Below are positions 16,431 through 26,350 of a stretch of DNA of 64,000 nt, one piece after another. The stretch spans positions 2,418,001 to 2,482,000 of the forward strand of contig NZ_BAAAWO010000001.1 in NCBI RefSeq assembly GCF_039535115.1. Reading direction: 5' to 3'. Below the pieces are notes generated by a model. The model made no database searches and had not been told where the DNA came from. It worked only from the letters and a program-made list of their open reading frames with translations. The DNA comes from Paeniglutamicibacter sulfureus. Its GTDB lineage: Bacteria; Actinomycetota; Actinomycetes; Actinomycetales; Micrococcaceae. Every line of letters begins with the position of its first letter. Within the stretch, counting starts at the first letter, position 1. The position numbers and the translations under genes are program-made.

Positions 16431-18469
16431 TCGAACTCATTAATCGCGGTCTTGTCAGCCTCGACGCCAACCTGGGCGCCAGCACCACCGAGGTCATCGA
16501 GCACCTGGCCGCCATGGTCGCGGCCGCCGGCCGCACCACCGACGCCGACGCGCTGGCCGCGGACGGCAAGGCCCGCGAGGCCAAGACCGCCACCGGCGTA
16601 CCAGGCGGCATCGCAATCCCGCATTGCCGCTCCACCGCGGTGCTCGAACCGACCCTGGCCATGGCCCGGCTGGCCCCGGCCGTGGACTTCGGAGCCAAGG
16701 ACGGCCCGGCTGACCTGGTGTTCTTCATTGCCGCACCGGAAGGCGCCGACCAGGCACACCTCAAGCTGCTCTCCAAGCTGGCCCGCGCGCTGGTCAAGAA
16801 GTCCTTCACCGCCGCCCTGCGCGCCGCCACCACCGAAGACAAGATCGTGGAGCTGGTTTCCGCCGTGCTCTCCGACGACCCGGCGGTCGCCGCTGCGGCC
16901 GTTGCCTCGAGCGCACCCGCGGCACCAGCTGCTGCTCCGGCCGCCGAGGCAGCCGCCCCGGAACGCAAGCCCCGCATCGTCGCCGTCACCGCCTGCCCCA
17001 CCGGCATCGCCCACACCTATATGGCAGCCGACTCCCTGGCCCAGACCGCCGAGGAACTCGGAGTCGAGTTCGCCGTGGAAACCCAGGGCTCCTCGGGCTC
17101 CACCCCGCTGTCCAAGGCAGTCATCGACGCCGCCGACGCCGTGATCTTCGCCGTGGACGTGGACGTCCGCGACCGCTCCCGCTTCGCCGGCAAGCCGCTG
17201 ATCCAGGTCCCGGTCAAGCGCGGCATCGACGAACCCGCCAAGCTCATCAACGACGCCATCGCCGCTTCCAGGGACCCGAAGGCCCGCCGCGTCCCGGCAG
17301 GCACCGGGGCCGAGGAGACATCCGAGTCCACGTCCAAGGAATCCTTCGGCCGCGGGCTCAAGCGCGCCCTGCTCACCGGTGTGTCCTACATGATCCCGTT
17401 CGTCGCCGGCGGCGGGCTGCTCATGGCGCTGGGCTTCCTGCTCGGCGGCTACGCGATCACCGAGGTCGCCGACACCTATCTGGCCGAAAACACGCTCTTC
17501 AACCTCCCCGACGCGGGTCTTGCCGCGTACCTGGGCGCCGCGGCGTTCAAGATCGGCAACCTGTCGATGTCCTTCCTGGTCCCGGCGCTGGCGGGCTACA
17601 TCGCCTATGCCTACGCCGACCGGCCGGGCATCGCCCCGGGCTTCACCGCCGGTGCCGTTGCCGTGTTCATGGACGCCGGATTCCTCGGCGGCATCGTGGG
17701 CGGCCTGCTGGCCGGCCTGGCAGCCCGCTGGATCACCTCGTGGAAGGTCCCGCGCTGGCTGCGCGGGCTGATGCCGGTGGTCATCGTGCCGCTGCTGGGC
17801 TCGATCATCGCCTCCGGGCTCATGTTCCTGCTCCTGGGCGGGCCCATCGCCAAGCTGACCGAGGGACTGAACGGCTGGCTCTCGGGCATGACCGGCACTG
17901 CAGCCGTGGCCCTGGGATTGATCCTGGGACTCATGATGGCGGTGGACCTGGGCGGGCCGGTGAACAAGGTCGCCTACTCCTTCGCCGTCGCGGGCCTGGG
18001 CGCCGCATCCATCGCCGAGAACCCGGCTCCGCTGATGATCATGGCAGCGGTCATGGCCGCCGGCATGGTGCCTCCGCTGGCCATGGCCCTGGCCACCGTC
18101 ATTTCGCCGAAGCTCTTCACCGGTGCCGAGCGCGAGAACGGCAAGGCCGCCTGGCTGCTGGGCGCCTCGTTCATCTCCGAGGGTGCCATCCCGTTCGCCG
18201 CCTCGGACCCGCTGCGCGTCATCCCTGCCTCCATGGTCGGCGGCGGCATCACCGGGGCCATGATCATGGGCTTCCACGTCCTGTCGCAGGCCCCGCACGG
18301 CGGCATCTTCGTCTTCTTCGCCATGAACAACACCTGGCCGATGTTCCTGGTGTCCACGATCGTCGGAACGCTGGTTTCGGCCATCCTGGTGATCGTGCTG
18401 AAGAAGTTCGTCCGCAAGGCCACCCCGCAGGCGGTCGCCGTCGAAGAGGCAGCTCCCGTCGCGGCCTAA
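16427..18469 (+). CDS. fruA: PTS fructose-specific enzyme IIABC
   Basis: 680 residues with all three domains fused. EIIA: phosphohistidine His66 in PGGIAIPHCRS. An Ala-rich linker (~150-180). EIIB: phosphocysteine Cys190 in TACPTGIAHTYMAAD. EIIC: from ~300 on, a membrane domain with about ten segments and GPVNKVAYSFA / FISEGAIPFAASDP motifs. It imports fructose and delivers it as fructose-1-phosphate for FruK. Confidence 0.95.
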   Translation: MIELINRGLVSLDANLGASTTEVIEHLAAMVAAAGRTTDADALAADGKAREAKTATGVPGGIAIPHCRSTAVLEPTLAMARLAPAVDFGAKDGPADLVFFIAAPEGADQAHLKLLSKLARALVKKSFTAALRAATTEDKIVELVSAVLSDDPAVAAAAVASSAPAAPAAAPAAEAAAPERKPRIVAVTACPTGIAHTYMAADSLAQTAEELGVEFAVETQGSSGSTPLSKAVIDAADAVIFAVDVDVRDRSRFAGKPLIQVPVKRGIDEPAKLINDAIAASRDPKARRVPAGTGAEETSESTSKESFGRGLKRALLTGVSYMIPFVAGGGLLMALGFLLGGYAITEVADTYLAENTLFNLPDAGLAAYLGAAAFKIGNLSMSFLVPALAGYIAYAYADRPGIAPGFTAGAVAVFMDAGFLGGIVGGLLAGLAARWITSWKVPRWLRGLMPVVIVPLLGSIIASGLMFLLLGGPIAKLTEGLNGWLSGMTGTAAVALGLILGLMMAVDLGGPVNKVAYSFAVAGLGAASIAENPAPLMIMAAVMAAGMVPPLAMALATVISPKLFTGAERENGKAAWLLGASFISEGAIPFAASDPLRVIPASMVGGGITGAMIMGFHVLSQAPHGGIFVFFAMNNTWPMFLVSTIVGTLVSAILVIVLKKFVRKATPQAVAVEEAAPVAA

Positions 18470-18527
18470 ACACCCCGCCCGACAAACTTCCACACAAAAA
18501 ACCAGCTCAATCCAAGGAGAACCCCCC

Positions 18528-18803
18528 ATGGCAGAACGTATTGCAACCATCGCCAGCCGCGTCGGCCTGCACGCCCGTCCGGCAGCCATCTTCGCCGAGG
18601 CAGCCGGCAACGAAGACCTCGAGGTCACCATCGCCCGCGAGGGCGAGCCGGCCGATGAAGCGATGGACGCCTCGAGCATCCTCTCGCTGATGGGCCTGGG
18701 CGCCGAGCACGGCACCAAGGTCGTGCTGCGCGCCGACGGCGAAGGCGCCGAATCGGTCCTCGAGACCCTGGCCGCGATCCTGGAAACGGACCACGACGCC
18801 TAG
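18528..18803 (+). CDS. ptsH: Phosphocarrier protein HPr
   Basis: 91 residues. The phosphorylated His15 lies in VGLHARPA, and the C-terminal half has the HPr alpha-2/beta-4 pattern (SSILSLMGLGAEHGTKV). AAGGAG stands 9 nt before the ATG. The last gene of the fructose operon, it passes phosphate from EI to FruA; no ptsI is in the window, so EI must be encoded elsewhere. Confidence 0.95.
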   Translation: MAERIATIASRVGLHARPAAIFAEAAGNEDLEVTIAREGEPADEAMDASSILSLMGLGAEHGTKVVLRADGEGAESVLETLAAILETDHDA

Positions 18804-18831
18804 GGTTCGCTGCTTCGACATACTTCTCTAC

Positions 18832-18883
18832 AACGCGTCCCGGTGGGGGCTTCGAGATGAAGCCCCCACCGGGACGCGTTTTC
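18832..18883. terminator. 22-bp-arm terminator of the fructose operon
   Basis: The arm at 18832-18853 (AACGCGTCCCGG... ending GGCTTC) pairs perfectly with 18859-18880 around a GAGAT loop, followed by TTTTC. It lies between HPr and the convergent helicase gene and can work in both directions. Confidence 0.92.
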
Positions 18884-19000
18884 ATGTGCACGACATCCCC
18901 GGTGTTTCGCAACCGCCACTGACGCGGATTGCTCCCGGGTCCTTCGCCGTCTCACCTGGTGCCGTACCGCAACTTCCTCACCGGCTCCGGCACCAGCGCA

Positions 19001-22000
19001 CTAGCCAGCCAGGCGGATCCTGCCGGCGACGGATTCCAGGCGCTGTTCGCGGACCGCCAGTTCCAGGCCCTGTTGCAGGCGCGCGGAAACCTTCTGCGTC
19101 ATGCGTCCGTATCCCAGGACACTCATGGCCTCGCGCTTGAGCTCGTCGACCCCGGACTCCCCGGCCAGCGACGCCCGGGCGCACATCACGTTGGCGATTT
19201 CCCGGAGGCAGATGTCCTCAATGTCCAGACCGTGTGACGCGAAGCCGGTGCGGTAATCGACCCACCGGGCAGGGTCCTGCTTGGAGGGCCAAATGAAGCC
19301 CTCCGCATCAACCGTGTAGGACTTCCGCGGCAGTGCCGCCAGCATGGACTTCTCCCGCGCCGCGGACATCCTGCCGGATTCGTGGGCGCCGATGGCCAAT
19401 CGTGCCAGCCTTGTTTCGTGGATCGGCCATTCCGCCCCCGCGATGTCGCCCAGCAGCGCGGCGGCCTTCTTCTTGCCGGCAGCGCTCCTGAGTTCGTCAA
19501 GGTCGCCGAGCGTCCCCGCCGTGCGCGCGTCCCACGGCGTGTACGCGGTGGCCTTGCCCGGGTAGGCTTCCGGTCGCCCATCCGCCGCGCCGTCCCGGCT
19601 GCCACGCCATGCCTGGCCTTCGCCCGGGGACTTCACGGCGGCCGGAGCCGCTTCCCGCGCCGCCCGCGCCTTGCCTGCCTTTTCCACCGCGGCATCGAGG
19701 GAGTCCAGGACGGCCCCGGCATCCTGCAGCCAGGCCGGAAGCCAGATCCGCGCGACCGATTCCCAACCGAGCAGGCCGCGCAGGATTTCCTGCGGCAGGC
19801 CGTCGCGGTCCCCCACGGTCCGGCGCCGCGCCCACGGCCCGTTGTCCAACAGGATCGCCAGCAACGGCTCGGGCGGGCGGGCGGGATTCGCAACCGTCAG
19901 ATCGATCCTGAAGTCCGAGAGTCCCACATTCGTCGCCACCGCATGGCCGCGCTCCTTCAGCGCCGCCGCCACCTGCTCGCGGTGCCGGTCCCGCGCCACG
20001 GCCGAATCCGACCCGTTTTCCAGCGTGCGGGTGCCCTCTGCGGCAAGGTCAAGGTAGGCGCGCAGGTGCTTGATGCCCAGGGCCGAGGAGTCCTCTGCCC
20101 GCAGGTCCGCGGGGTCGAAGCTGGAGAACACCACGACCTGGCGCCGTGCACGGGTGATGGCCACGTTCAGCCGGCGCTCGCCGCCGACATTGTTCAGCGG
20201 GCCGAAGTTCAGCGGCAGCCTCCCGCGTGCGTTGGCGCTGAAGGCGGTGGAAAACAGGATCACGTCGCGTTCGTCGCCCTGCACGTTCTCCAGGTTCTTC
20301 ACGAACAATCCCTCGTCGTCCGTTTCCAGCGCGGCACCCAGGCGCTCGTCCGGGTCATCACGCAGCAGGCCCTCAATCAAATCGCGTTGCGGCGCGTTGA
20401 AGGTGACCACCCCGATGGACGGCGTGGACATTGGGGAGGCATCGAATCGTTCCTTGATTTCCGCGACGATGCGCCCGGCCTCCACCGGGTTGGTGCGCAG
20501 CACCTCGGCGGGCCCCGTGCGGTGGAAGGTGCCATCGACCCGCACCAGGGAAATGCCGTAGCCGTCAGGACCCGCGTGCGCGGCACCGTGGCGCGGGGAC
20601 GGGAAGGATGAGAGCTTGCCGTCATAGTAGTGCCGGTTGCTGAAGGCGATCAGCGATTCGTCCTGGCTGCGGTAGTGCCAGGACAGCCAGCGGCGGGCCA
20701 CCCTGGCCATGACCGCCTCGGACAGGATCGATTCCTCGTCGGCGACCAGCAGCCCCGATTCCGGATCCTCGTCCGGCTCGACGGAGACCTCGGCGAAGGA
20801 GCTCGGCGGCATCTGCTTCGAATCCCCCACGATGACCGCGGACCTGGCCCGGCCCAGGGTGCCAATGGCGTCGGCCACGCGGATCTGCGAGGCCTCGTCG
20901 AAGACCACGATGTCGAATTCGCCGGCCCGCGGCGGGAAGAACCGGGCGGCGGAGTCGGGGCTGACCAGCACGCAGGGCAGGATGGTGGTGACCAGGTCCC
21001 CGTAGGAGTCCATGAGCTGGCGCACGCTGAGCCCTCCGCGCCGGCGTTCGAGTTGGCGGGCCAGCTCCCCCACGCGGCTCTCGGCCTGCTTCAGCTTCTG
21101 CGCACGCTGGCGGGTGATCGCCTCGGGCAGGGACTTGGCCACGTGCCGGCGCAGCCGGCGCGACGAGTCGGTGAATCGCGCGATGGCGCGCTCCTGGGCA
21201 GCGGTGCTGAATTCATCGAATCCGTGGGTGGCAAGCCGTTCGGCCAGGGCCGACTCGGCGGTGCCGCGCAAGAACCCGCGCAGGGCGTTCTCGGCCGGGA
21301 TCGCGCCAGTGGCAAGTTGCGTCCAGGCCGCACCGAGGCCGTGGTCCTTCAGCGGTTCAAGCGCCTCGACAAATGCGACCCAGCGTTCGAGCCCGCGCTC
21401 GGCGTCGCGCCCGGTGACCCGGTCCTGGCCGGTGCGCCGGTACCTGCCCAGGAAGCCAGCGGTGTCGGGCCAGGCCTGCCCGGCGCGCGGTTCGGGCGCA
21501 ATGGCCTCCCGCAACGCGTCCCACGCTGCGGCGACCCGCTCCAGTTCCCCGGCACGCGCCGGATCTGCGGGGGTGTTTTGTCCAAGGACCTCGCGCAGCA
21601 GCGCCGCGTACTCCCGGTCCCGCCCGGCAGGTGCGAGCAGGTCCGCCAGCTGGACCAGGTTCTCCCGCCGCCGCGCGAGCCATTCGATGTCGCCGTCGAC
21701 AAAGGGGTTCCAGTTCCCGGACAGGGTGATTCCGGCCAGGGAGCCCAGGCCCGCGACGAGTTTGGCGCACTGCGCCCGCGCCTCGATCATGCCCTCCACA
21801 CTGGCCACGAGATGTTGCGCCGTGTCCTCGCCGCCGATCCAGCGCTGGCCGAAGTGCTCGGCGATGACCTGCAGGCGCCGCCTCTTCCGGCCGATCCCCA
21901 GGAAACCGAACCTGTTGGCAAGCGTGGCTGCCTCGTGAACCGGGGCAAGATCCATTCGAAGCACCGACGGCTCCACGAGCTCCGGCAGCCAGGCCATCTC

Positions 22001-25000
22001 CTGGACCAGCGCGGTCGCTTCGGTCAGCAGCGCCCCGCTGCGCGAGCGCCACTCCACCGTTGCCGCGGCATCGAGAACCGGCAGCGGGACCCCGGCTTTC
22101 AGCAGCCGGGCCAGGGCGCGCAGGTCCTGGGGTTCCGGGGCACGTTCCACCAGGGAGGCCACGCCCGGATCGCGCGTCAGGGTGCCGGCGCCGTGCAGGG
22201 CCAGGTCGAGGGCCTGCACCGCATCGAGTACTGCCTGTTGCAGTTCACCACCCAACGGTCCGCCAATGAATCCCCAGGGATGCTCGTCCCGCGGCCTGGT
22301 CGGACCCGCGGTGTCCGGGAGCCGCACCAGCGCCTGGCGCACCTCGTCAACTGCGGCGGGGAAGGCCTGCGCGGCAAAGCGTTCGGGGATGGGCAATGTG
22401 GCAATGGCCGGATCCATGGACAGGACGGTGTTGTACGCCGCATAGGTGGAGTAGCCGGCGGGGTTTTCCTCGTGGAGGTCCCGCGCATACCCGGCCAATC
22501 GGTGGACGGAGGAGGACAGGTCGGTGGAGGCCAATTCCATCCCCGCCGTGTCGGCGAAGACCAGGTGGTCAAGGGATGCCTTGATCTGGGCGCGCACCGC
22601 GTTTGGCGAGGAGCCCTTGTCATGCAGGTCCAGGGCGAACTCGCCCAGGCCCACCTCGTTCAGCCGCTTGCTCACCACCTCGAGCGCCGCCCGTTTTTCG
22701 GCCACGAACAGCACCCGCTGCCCGGAGGCCATGGCATGGGCCAGCAGGTTGGTGATGGTTTGCGACTTGCCGGTGCCCGGCGGGCCCTCCAGGACGAAGG
22801 TGTGCCCGGCGTGCGCGGCGGCGACCGCCTCCAGCTGGGAGGCATCCGCCGGGACCGGGAGCCTGGCGGCGAGCTGGTCCAGGTCAACGCCCTGCCCGGT
22901 GCCGGTTCCGGCGGGGTCGGTGAATTCGCTGGTCGGCGTGTCCACCAGGTGTCGCACCAGCGGCGCGGACATGAAGGTTTCCCAGTTTTCGTCCAGGTCC
23001 CGCCACATCCGGAACTTGGCGAATTGCAGGATCGCCAGATCGACGGTGCCCTCCACATGGAAGGGCAGGTCGGCGTCCGCCAGAGCGGCGCGCAGCGCGC
23101 CCAGGGCGGATTCGAGGTCGATTCCCGACCCGTCGCGCACCGGATCCTCGAATCCGGGGATGCGCAGGTTGAATTGCTCGTGCAGCTTCTCGCTCAGGCA
23201 ATAGTTCGGGGCGGAGGCGCCGGTCTCGTCGATTTCCAGGCGGAAGTGCTTGCCGCGTCCCGCCGGCCGAAGGGTGACGGGCACCAGGAACAGCGGCGAG
23301 CGCAGGGCGCGTCCGTCCATCGACCAGCTCAGTGAGCCCAGTGCCAGATAGAGGTTGTTGGCGCCGCTCTCGTCAATGATCCGCTTGGCCTGGCTGGCCA
23401 GGCGGCGCAGCCGGGTGAGGTAGGTTCCCGACTCGAGCTTCGTATAGGCCCGGCCGCGGGTCAGCAGCAACTCGATCCGGCGTTCGACCGGCAGCAACGG
23501 CCCCGAGGTGTATCTCTCCTTCTCGAGCGCGCCGATCTCGTCGGCGGGCAGCAACTCGATGCTCCGCCCGTGGTTGACCAGGTCCTCAAGTCCGGCGAGA
23601 ACGGAGTCGGGGATCGCCAGCGGGAGCCGGGAACGCTCGGTGAAGTTCAGCAGGCGGTTGCGCAGGGAGAGATCCAGCAGCCCGTTCTTCCACGCCGTGA
23701 TGCGCGGCGGCGCCGCCTGGACGGTGGGGGCCGGGGCTGCCTGGCGGCGTTCTGTCCTTTCCCGGAAAAAGCGCTCGAGGGTGTCGGGCGCCGCTGCCCG
23801 GTACTCGACCACGACGGGCTTGCCGAACTCCGAGATGCCGCGGGCCGGCAGCGGACTGATGCCGCTGCGCCGCGCCTGGCGGATGTCGATGGCGTAGACC
23901 ATCGACCCGGCTGCCGACGGAAGTTGTGCGTGGGCCAGTTTGGTCGCGGCTGCGGCTTCCGCCATGGGCGGGCGCCCGTCGGTGGTGATCGCGGTGGTCT
24001 CGACGATGCGCAGGTGGTCGGCGTCTACAAGGTTCGCCAGTGACCGGGCTCCCTCGGCATCGAGGCTGCTGCTGGGCAGCGCGCCGTCCGGGGTGCGCCA
24101 ATAGGCCAGGAACGCATGGCCGCACACCAGCCAGATGACCGAGTTGATGGCCACTCGCTCGAGTAGCGCGGACATCAGCAGTGTGGTGTCCAGGGCGGTT
24201 CCGAGCCGTTCGGTGAGGACCTCCTGGGCTGCGCGGACGTGTTGTCCCCCGAGATCGGCCAGGTCCCAATTTGCGGGCAGATTGCCGAGCCGGATGCCAC
24301 GGGCGCGCAACACCTCAAAGATGCATTCGACGGACTGGTCAACCCGCTGGGCGCCGCCCTGGCGGGCGTCGAGCGAGTCGGTCCCGCTGCGCGCCCGGAA
24401 CAGGTCCCCGGCCTCGGAGAGGATCCCGGTGAGCTGCGGATGCTGCGGCTGCACGAACGCGGCCAAAAGTTCGGCATTGGCCTGCGTGCCTGCACCCGGC
24501 CAGTAACCGGCCGGAAGCAGCTCGACCGCGCCCGATTCCTCGGCGACAAGTTTTCCGTTCTCGGCCACCCTGACAATGAGCCTGCCCGGGCGGCGGGTGT
24601 CGATCAAGGCGAAGGCCGCCGGGTCCAGCGCCACGTCCAGGTCATGGAGCGTGCTCAGACCCGGCGGGAGTTCCAGGCGGCTCTCGGCCACCGCGGAGAC
24701 CGGCAGGTTGCCTGCCATCACCACGGCCGTCACCAGGATCGACAATGGTTCCGGGCGGGGGTTCTCCAGTACCACGCGTTCAAGGATTCGGGCATGGGTG
24801 TGGGCCGAGGCGTAGTTGATGGAAGGACCGTGCGCGATGTCGATCCGGACGCGTCCACCGTTCCCTGCAGGCGCCGCATCGACGGTGGATTCCTCCGTGG
24901 CCTCCGGGTCTTCGACGTGTTCCGCGGCGGCCCGGGCCAGCTCGTCCACGCGCCGTGCCGGATGTTCCAGGCCCAGGGCCCGGAGAAATTGGGCACAGGT

Positions 25001-25345
25001 CGCCAGGTTCCGCTGGACGGCAGCGGCACTAAAGCCGGCACCCAATTCCCAGTCGTTGGCCACGTCGCGCAGCCTCGCGGCCAGCTGCTCTTGCCCGGCC
25101 GAAAGCATGATCACGTGCCCCGCTGCTCCGGGAGTTGCCATTAGCCTGCCCAACTGCGCGGGCAATGCCGCGGGGACGGTCGGTGGTTCGGCCCCCAACG
25201 CATTCTCAAGCCGGTCCAGCAGACCTGTCCAGCCGGCGGTTTGGTTCTGCCGGGCAAGGTGGTCGGCCATGAATGGAGTCAGTGCACCCGAAACGATGTC
25301 CAGTGCCGCACCGACGTATTCACGCAGTCTCATCCAGTTGCCCAT
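19001..25345 (-). CDS. Giant DUF4011 / SF1 helicase / restriction-endonuclease-like / DUF3320 protein
   Basis: 2114 residues. A DUF4011-type segment begins near 545 (WKNGLLDLSLRNRLLNF). The helicase has Walker A GPPGTGKSQT with Lys860, Walker B FDEASQ with Asp1483-Glu1484, GDSKQMPP (motif III) and LNVAITRARRQ (motif VI): SF1, Upf1-like. Residues ~1780-1900 (GLSDFRIDLTVANP ... LLAILLDNGPWA) match the MTES_1575/Vsr-like nuclease fold; ~1955-2105 is DUF3320. This architecture has been reported as a stand-alone anti-phage system (Hhe, name from memory). It probably unwinds and cuts foreign nucleic acid in the cytoplasm. It is monocistronic and flanked by terminators. Start 25345 or an in-frame ATG four codons later. 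Confidence 0.85.
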   Translation of the reverse strand: MGNWMRLREYVGAALDIVSGALTPFMADHLARQNQTAGWTGLLDRLENALGAEPPTVPAALPAQLGRLMATPGAAGHVIMLSAGQEQLAARLRDVANDWELGAGFSAAAVQRNLATCAQFLRALGLEHPARRVDELARAAAEHVEDPEATEESTVDAAPAGNGGRVRIDIAHGPSINYASAHTHARILERVVLENPRPEPLSILVTAVVMAGNLPVSAVAESRLELPPGLSTLHDLDVALDPAAFALIDTRRPGRLIVRVAENGKLVAEESGAVELLPAGYWPGAGTQANAELLAAFVQPQHPQLTGILSEAGDLFRARSGTDSLDARQGGAQRVDQSVECIFEVLRARGIRLGNLPANWDLADLGGQHVRAAQEVLTERLGTALDTTLLMSALLERVAINSVIWLVCGHAFLAYWRTPDGALPSSSLDAEGARSLANLVDADHLRIVETTAITTDGRPPMAEAAAATKLAHAQLPSAAGSMVYAIDIRQARRSGISPLPARGISEFGKPVVVEYRAAAPDTLERFFRERTERRQAAPAPTVQAAPPRITAWKNGLLDLSLRNRLLNFTERSRLPLAIPDSVLAGLEDLVNHGRSIELLPADEIGALEKERYTSGPLLPVERRIELLLTRGRAYTKLESGTYLTRLRRLASQAKRIIDESGANNLYLALGSLSWSMDGRALRSPLFLVPVTLRPAGRGKHFRLEIDETGASAPNYCLSEKLHEQFNLRIPGFEDPVRDGSGIDLESALGALRAALADADLPFHVEGTVDLAILQFAKFRMWRDLDENWETFMSAPLVRHLVDTPTSEFTDPAGTGTGQGVDLDQLAARLPVPADASQLEAVAAAHAGHTFVLEGPPGTGKSQTITNLLAHAMASGQRVLFVAEKRAALEVVSKRLNEVGLGEFALDLHDKGSSPNAVRAQIKASLDHLVFADTAGMELASTDLSSSVHRLAGYARDLHEENPAGYSTYAAYNTVLSMDPAIATLPIPERFAAQAFPAAVDEVRQALVRLPDTAGPTRPRDEHPWGFIGGPLGGELQQAVLDAVQALDLALHGAGTLTRDPGVASLVERAPEPQDLRALARLLKAGVPLPVLDAAATVEWRSRSGALLTEATALVQEMAWLPELVEPSVLRMDLAPVHEAATLANRFGFLGIGRKRRRLQVIAEHFGQRWIGGEDTAQHLVASVEGMIEARAQCAKLVAGLGSLAGITLSGNWNPFVDGDIEWLARRRENLVQLADLLAPAGRDREYAALLREVLGQNTPADPARAGELERVAAAWDALREAIAPEPRAGQAWPDTAGFLGRYRRTGQDRVTGRDAERGLERWVAFVEALEPLKDHGLGAAWTQLATGAIPAENALRGFLRGTAESALAERLATHGFDEFSTAAQERAIARFTDSSRRLRRHVAKSLPEAITRQRAQKLKQAESRVGELARQLERRRGGLSVRQLMDSYGDLVTTILPCVLVSPDSAARFFPPRAGEFDIVVFDEASQIRVADAIGTLGRARSAVIVGDSKQMPPSSFAEVSVEPDEDPESGLLVADEESILSEAVMARVARRWLSWHYRSQDESLIAFSNRHYYDGKLSSFPSPRHGAAHAGPDGYGISLVRVDGTFHRTGPAEVLRTNPVEAGRIVAEIKERFDASPMSTPSIGVVTFNAPQRDLIEGLLRDDPDERLGAALETDDEGLFVKNLENVQGDERDVILFSTAFSANARGRLPLNFGPLNNVGGERRLNVAITRARRQVVVFSSFDPADLRAEDSSALGIKHLRAYLDLAAEGTRTLENGSDSAVARDRHREQVAAALKERGHAVATNVGLSDFRIDLTVANPARPPEPLLAILLDNGPWARRRTVGDRDGLPQEILRGLLGWESVARIWLPAWLQDAGAVLDSLDAAVEKAGKARAAREAAPAAVKSPGEGQAWRGSRDGAADGRPEAYPGKATAYTPWDARTAGTLGDLDELRSAAGKKKAAALLGDIAGAEWPIHETRLARLAIGAHESGRMSAAREKSMLAALPRKSYTVDAEGFIWPSKQDPARWVDYRTGFASHGLDIEDICLREIANVMCARASLAGESGVDELKREAMSVLGYGRMTQKVSARLQQGLELAVREQRLESVAGRIRLAG

Positions 25346-25455
25346 CCCCGTTGATCGCCGGGCAACCCGATCAAGGGTGCCGCTTCCCTCCTAAGAACCT
25401 ATCCCAGATGCGCAGCGGCGGCCCGTCACTCGAGGCGCAGGCCAATCGCCGCCGC

Positions 25456-25821
25456 CTATTTGTAGTCGTTCTCGGTCAGCTCGATGACGAAGGCGCGGCG
25501 TTCGGTGATTAACGCATCGCGCATCACGAAGACCTCTGCCATGGTCATGCGCATGGTCGCACCGTTGGCACGGTGTGCCTCGCCGGAGAGTTCGGCCATG
25601 ACGACGTCGTCTTCCTCGACCAGGCGCACGATTTCCAGGACCGGCGGCCCACTGAAGTCCGGGCTTTCGATCGCCCCGTCGTAGGCATCCTTGCCGCTGA
25701 GCCGGAAGTGGCCGAAGACCGTCCATTCGATGTCCTCGGTGAGACAGGAAAGGATCTGGGCATGATCTGACTTGTTGAATCCGTCGATGTACTTCCTGAC
25801 GGTGTCCTTGTTTGCCGACAT
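25456..25821 (-). CDS. SnoaL/NTF2-like protein (nuclear transport factor 2 family)
   Basis: 121 residues from ATG 25821, chosen because CGGAGG stands 8 nt upstream. The pattern DTVRKYIDGFNKSDHAQIL, then LTEDIEWTVFGHF, is typical of single-domain SnoaL-like cone folds. Members are small-molecule isomerases, hydrolases or binding proteins; nothing in the context fixes the ligand. It is transcribed away from the riboswitch operon and towards the helicase gene, 110 bp upstream of it. Confidence 0.78.
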   Translation of the reverse strand: MSANKDTVRKYIDGFNKSDHAQILSCLTEDIEWTVFGHFRLSGKDAYDGAIESPDFSGPPVLEIVRLVEEDDVVMAELSGEAHRANGATMRMTMAEVFVMRDALITERRAFVIELTENDYK

Positions 25822-26063
25822 GGATGGAACCTCCGGGAATCCTGTGTGGCGCGTTGATGGGCGGCAGGGGCGGAACGGGCACCCGCTGTCCAACAGCTCG
25901 GGCCACGGGCGCAGGCCTGCCGATTCCCAAGGCTAACCACTGGCGCGGACGGATGGGAACACTCTCCCGTAGTGGAACCAAGTCGTTGTGAAACCCCGCG
26001 TCGAGCTGGAATCACCCTCACTCCCTAGGCCATTCCTTGTCGGATCGGAAAAAAGAAATTCAT

Positions 26064-26075
26064 GACCGTTCGGTC
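26064..26075. promoter_or_regulatory. GACCGTTCGGTC palindrome, candidate TetR-type operator
   Basis: GACCG-TT-CGGTC lies in AT-rich sequence about 100 bp before the riboswitch and 240 bp from the divergent NTF2-like gene. The spacing and sequence resemble TetR-family half-sites. No TetR gene is nearby, so the regulator would be encoded elsewhere. Confidence 0.4.
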
Positions 26076-26166
26076 GGCTGAAATAAAGAGTGCCGCTGTG
26101 ACCCACGTCAAGTAATGTTGGCTTCCAGCGGACAAGCAGCCGCCGACAACTGAATAGTCTTCCGAT

Positions 26167-26350
26167 CACGCGCGGCTGGAGAGTCCCGGACACCACTCGG
26201 GCACCGAAGGGGCAAGCACCCGCAATCTCTCAGGTACCAAGAACAGCCGCGTGAGGAAACTCTGGAGAGCAGCCGCCGGGACGGGTGGCTCACCGACGAA
26301 GCACGCCGGTGCCATGGGGCACCGGTTTCACTTTCAGGTTCAGGACAGAG
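26167..26350 (+). ncRNA. Tandem glycine riboswitch
   Basis: Two glycine aptamers in series. Aptamer I (26167-26253): P1 strands CGCGGCTG and CAGCCGCG enclose GGAGAG, CACCGAAGGGGCAA and AATCTCTCAGG, the conserved core words. Aptamer II (26260-26350): CTCTGGAGAGC, CACCGACGAAG, CACTTTCAGG and CAGGACAGAG. The linker is AGGAAA. Downstream, GAGCGGGC (26349-26356) can pair with GCCCGCTC near 26390, overlapping the 3' strand of aptamer II P1, so glycine binding and this hairpin should exclude each other. The first gene starts 78 nt after the aptamers. The operon is therefore predicted to respond to glycine, probably switching on. Confidence 0.93.

Noticed and set aside
16316..18718. 800-codon minus-strand frame opposite fruA and ptsH
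   Set aside because: Antisense of fruA/ptsH; His/Gly/Asp-rich translation without domains.
20630..23335. 901-codon plus-strand frame inside the giant helicase gene
   Set aside because: Antisense of conserved helicase motifs; the translation is Gly/Arg/Gln-rich with no recognisable domain.
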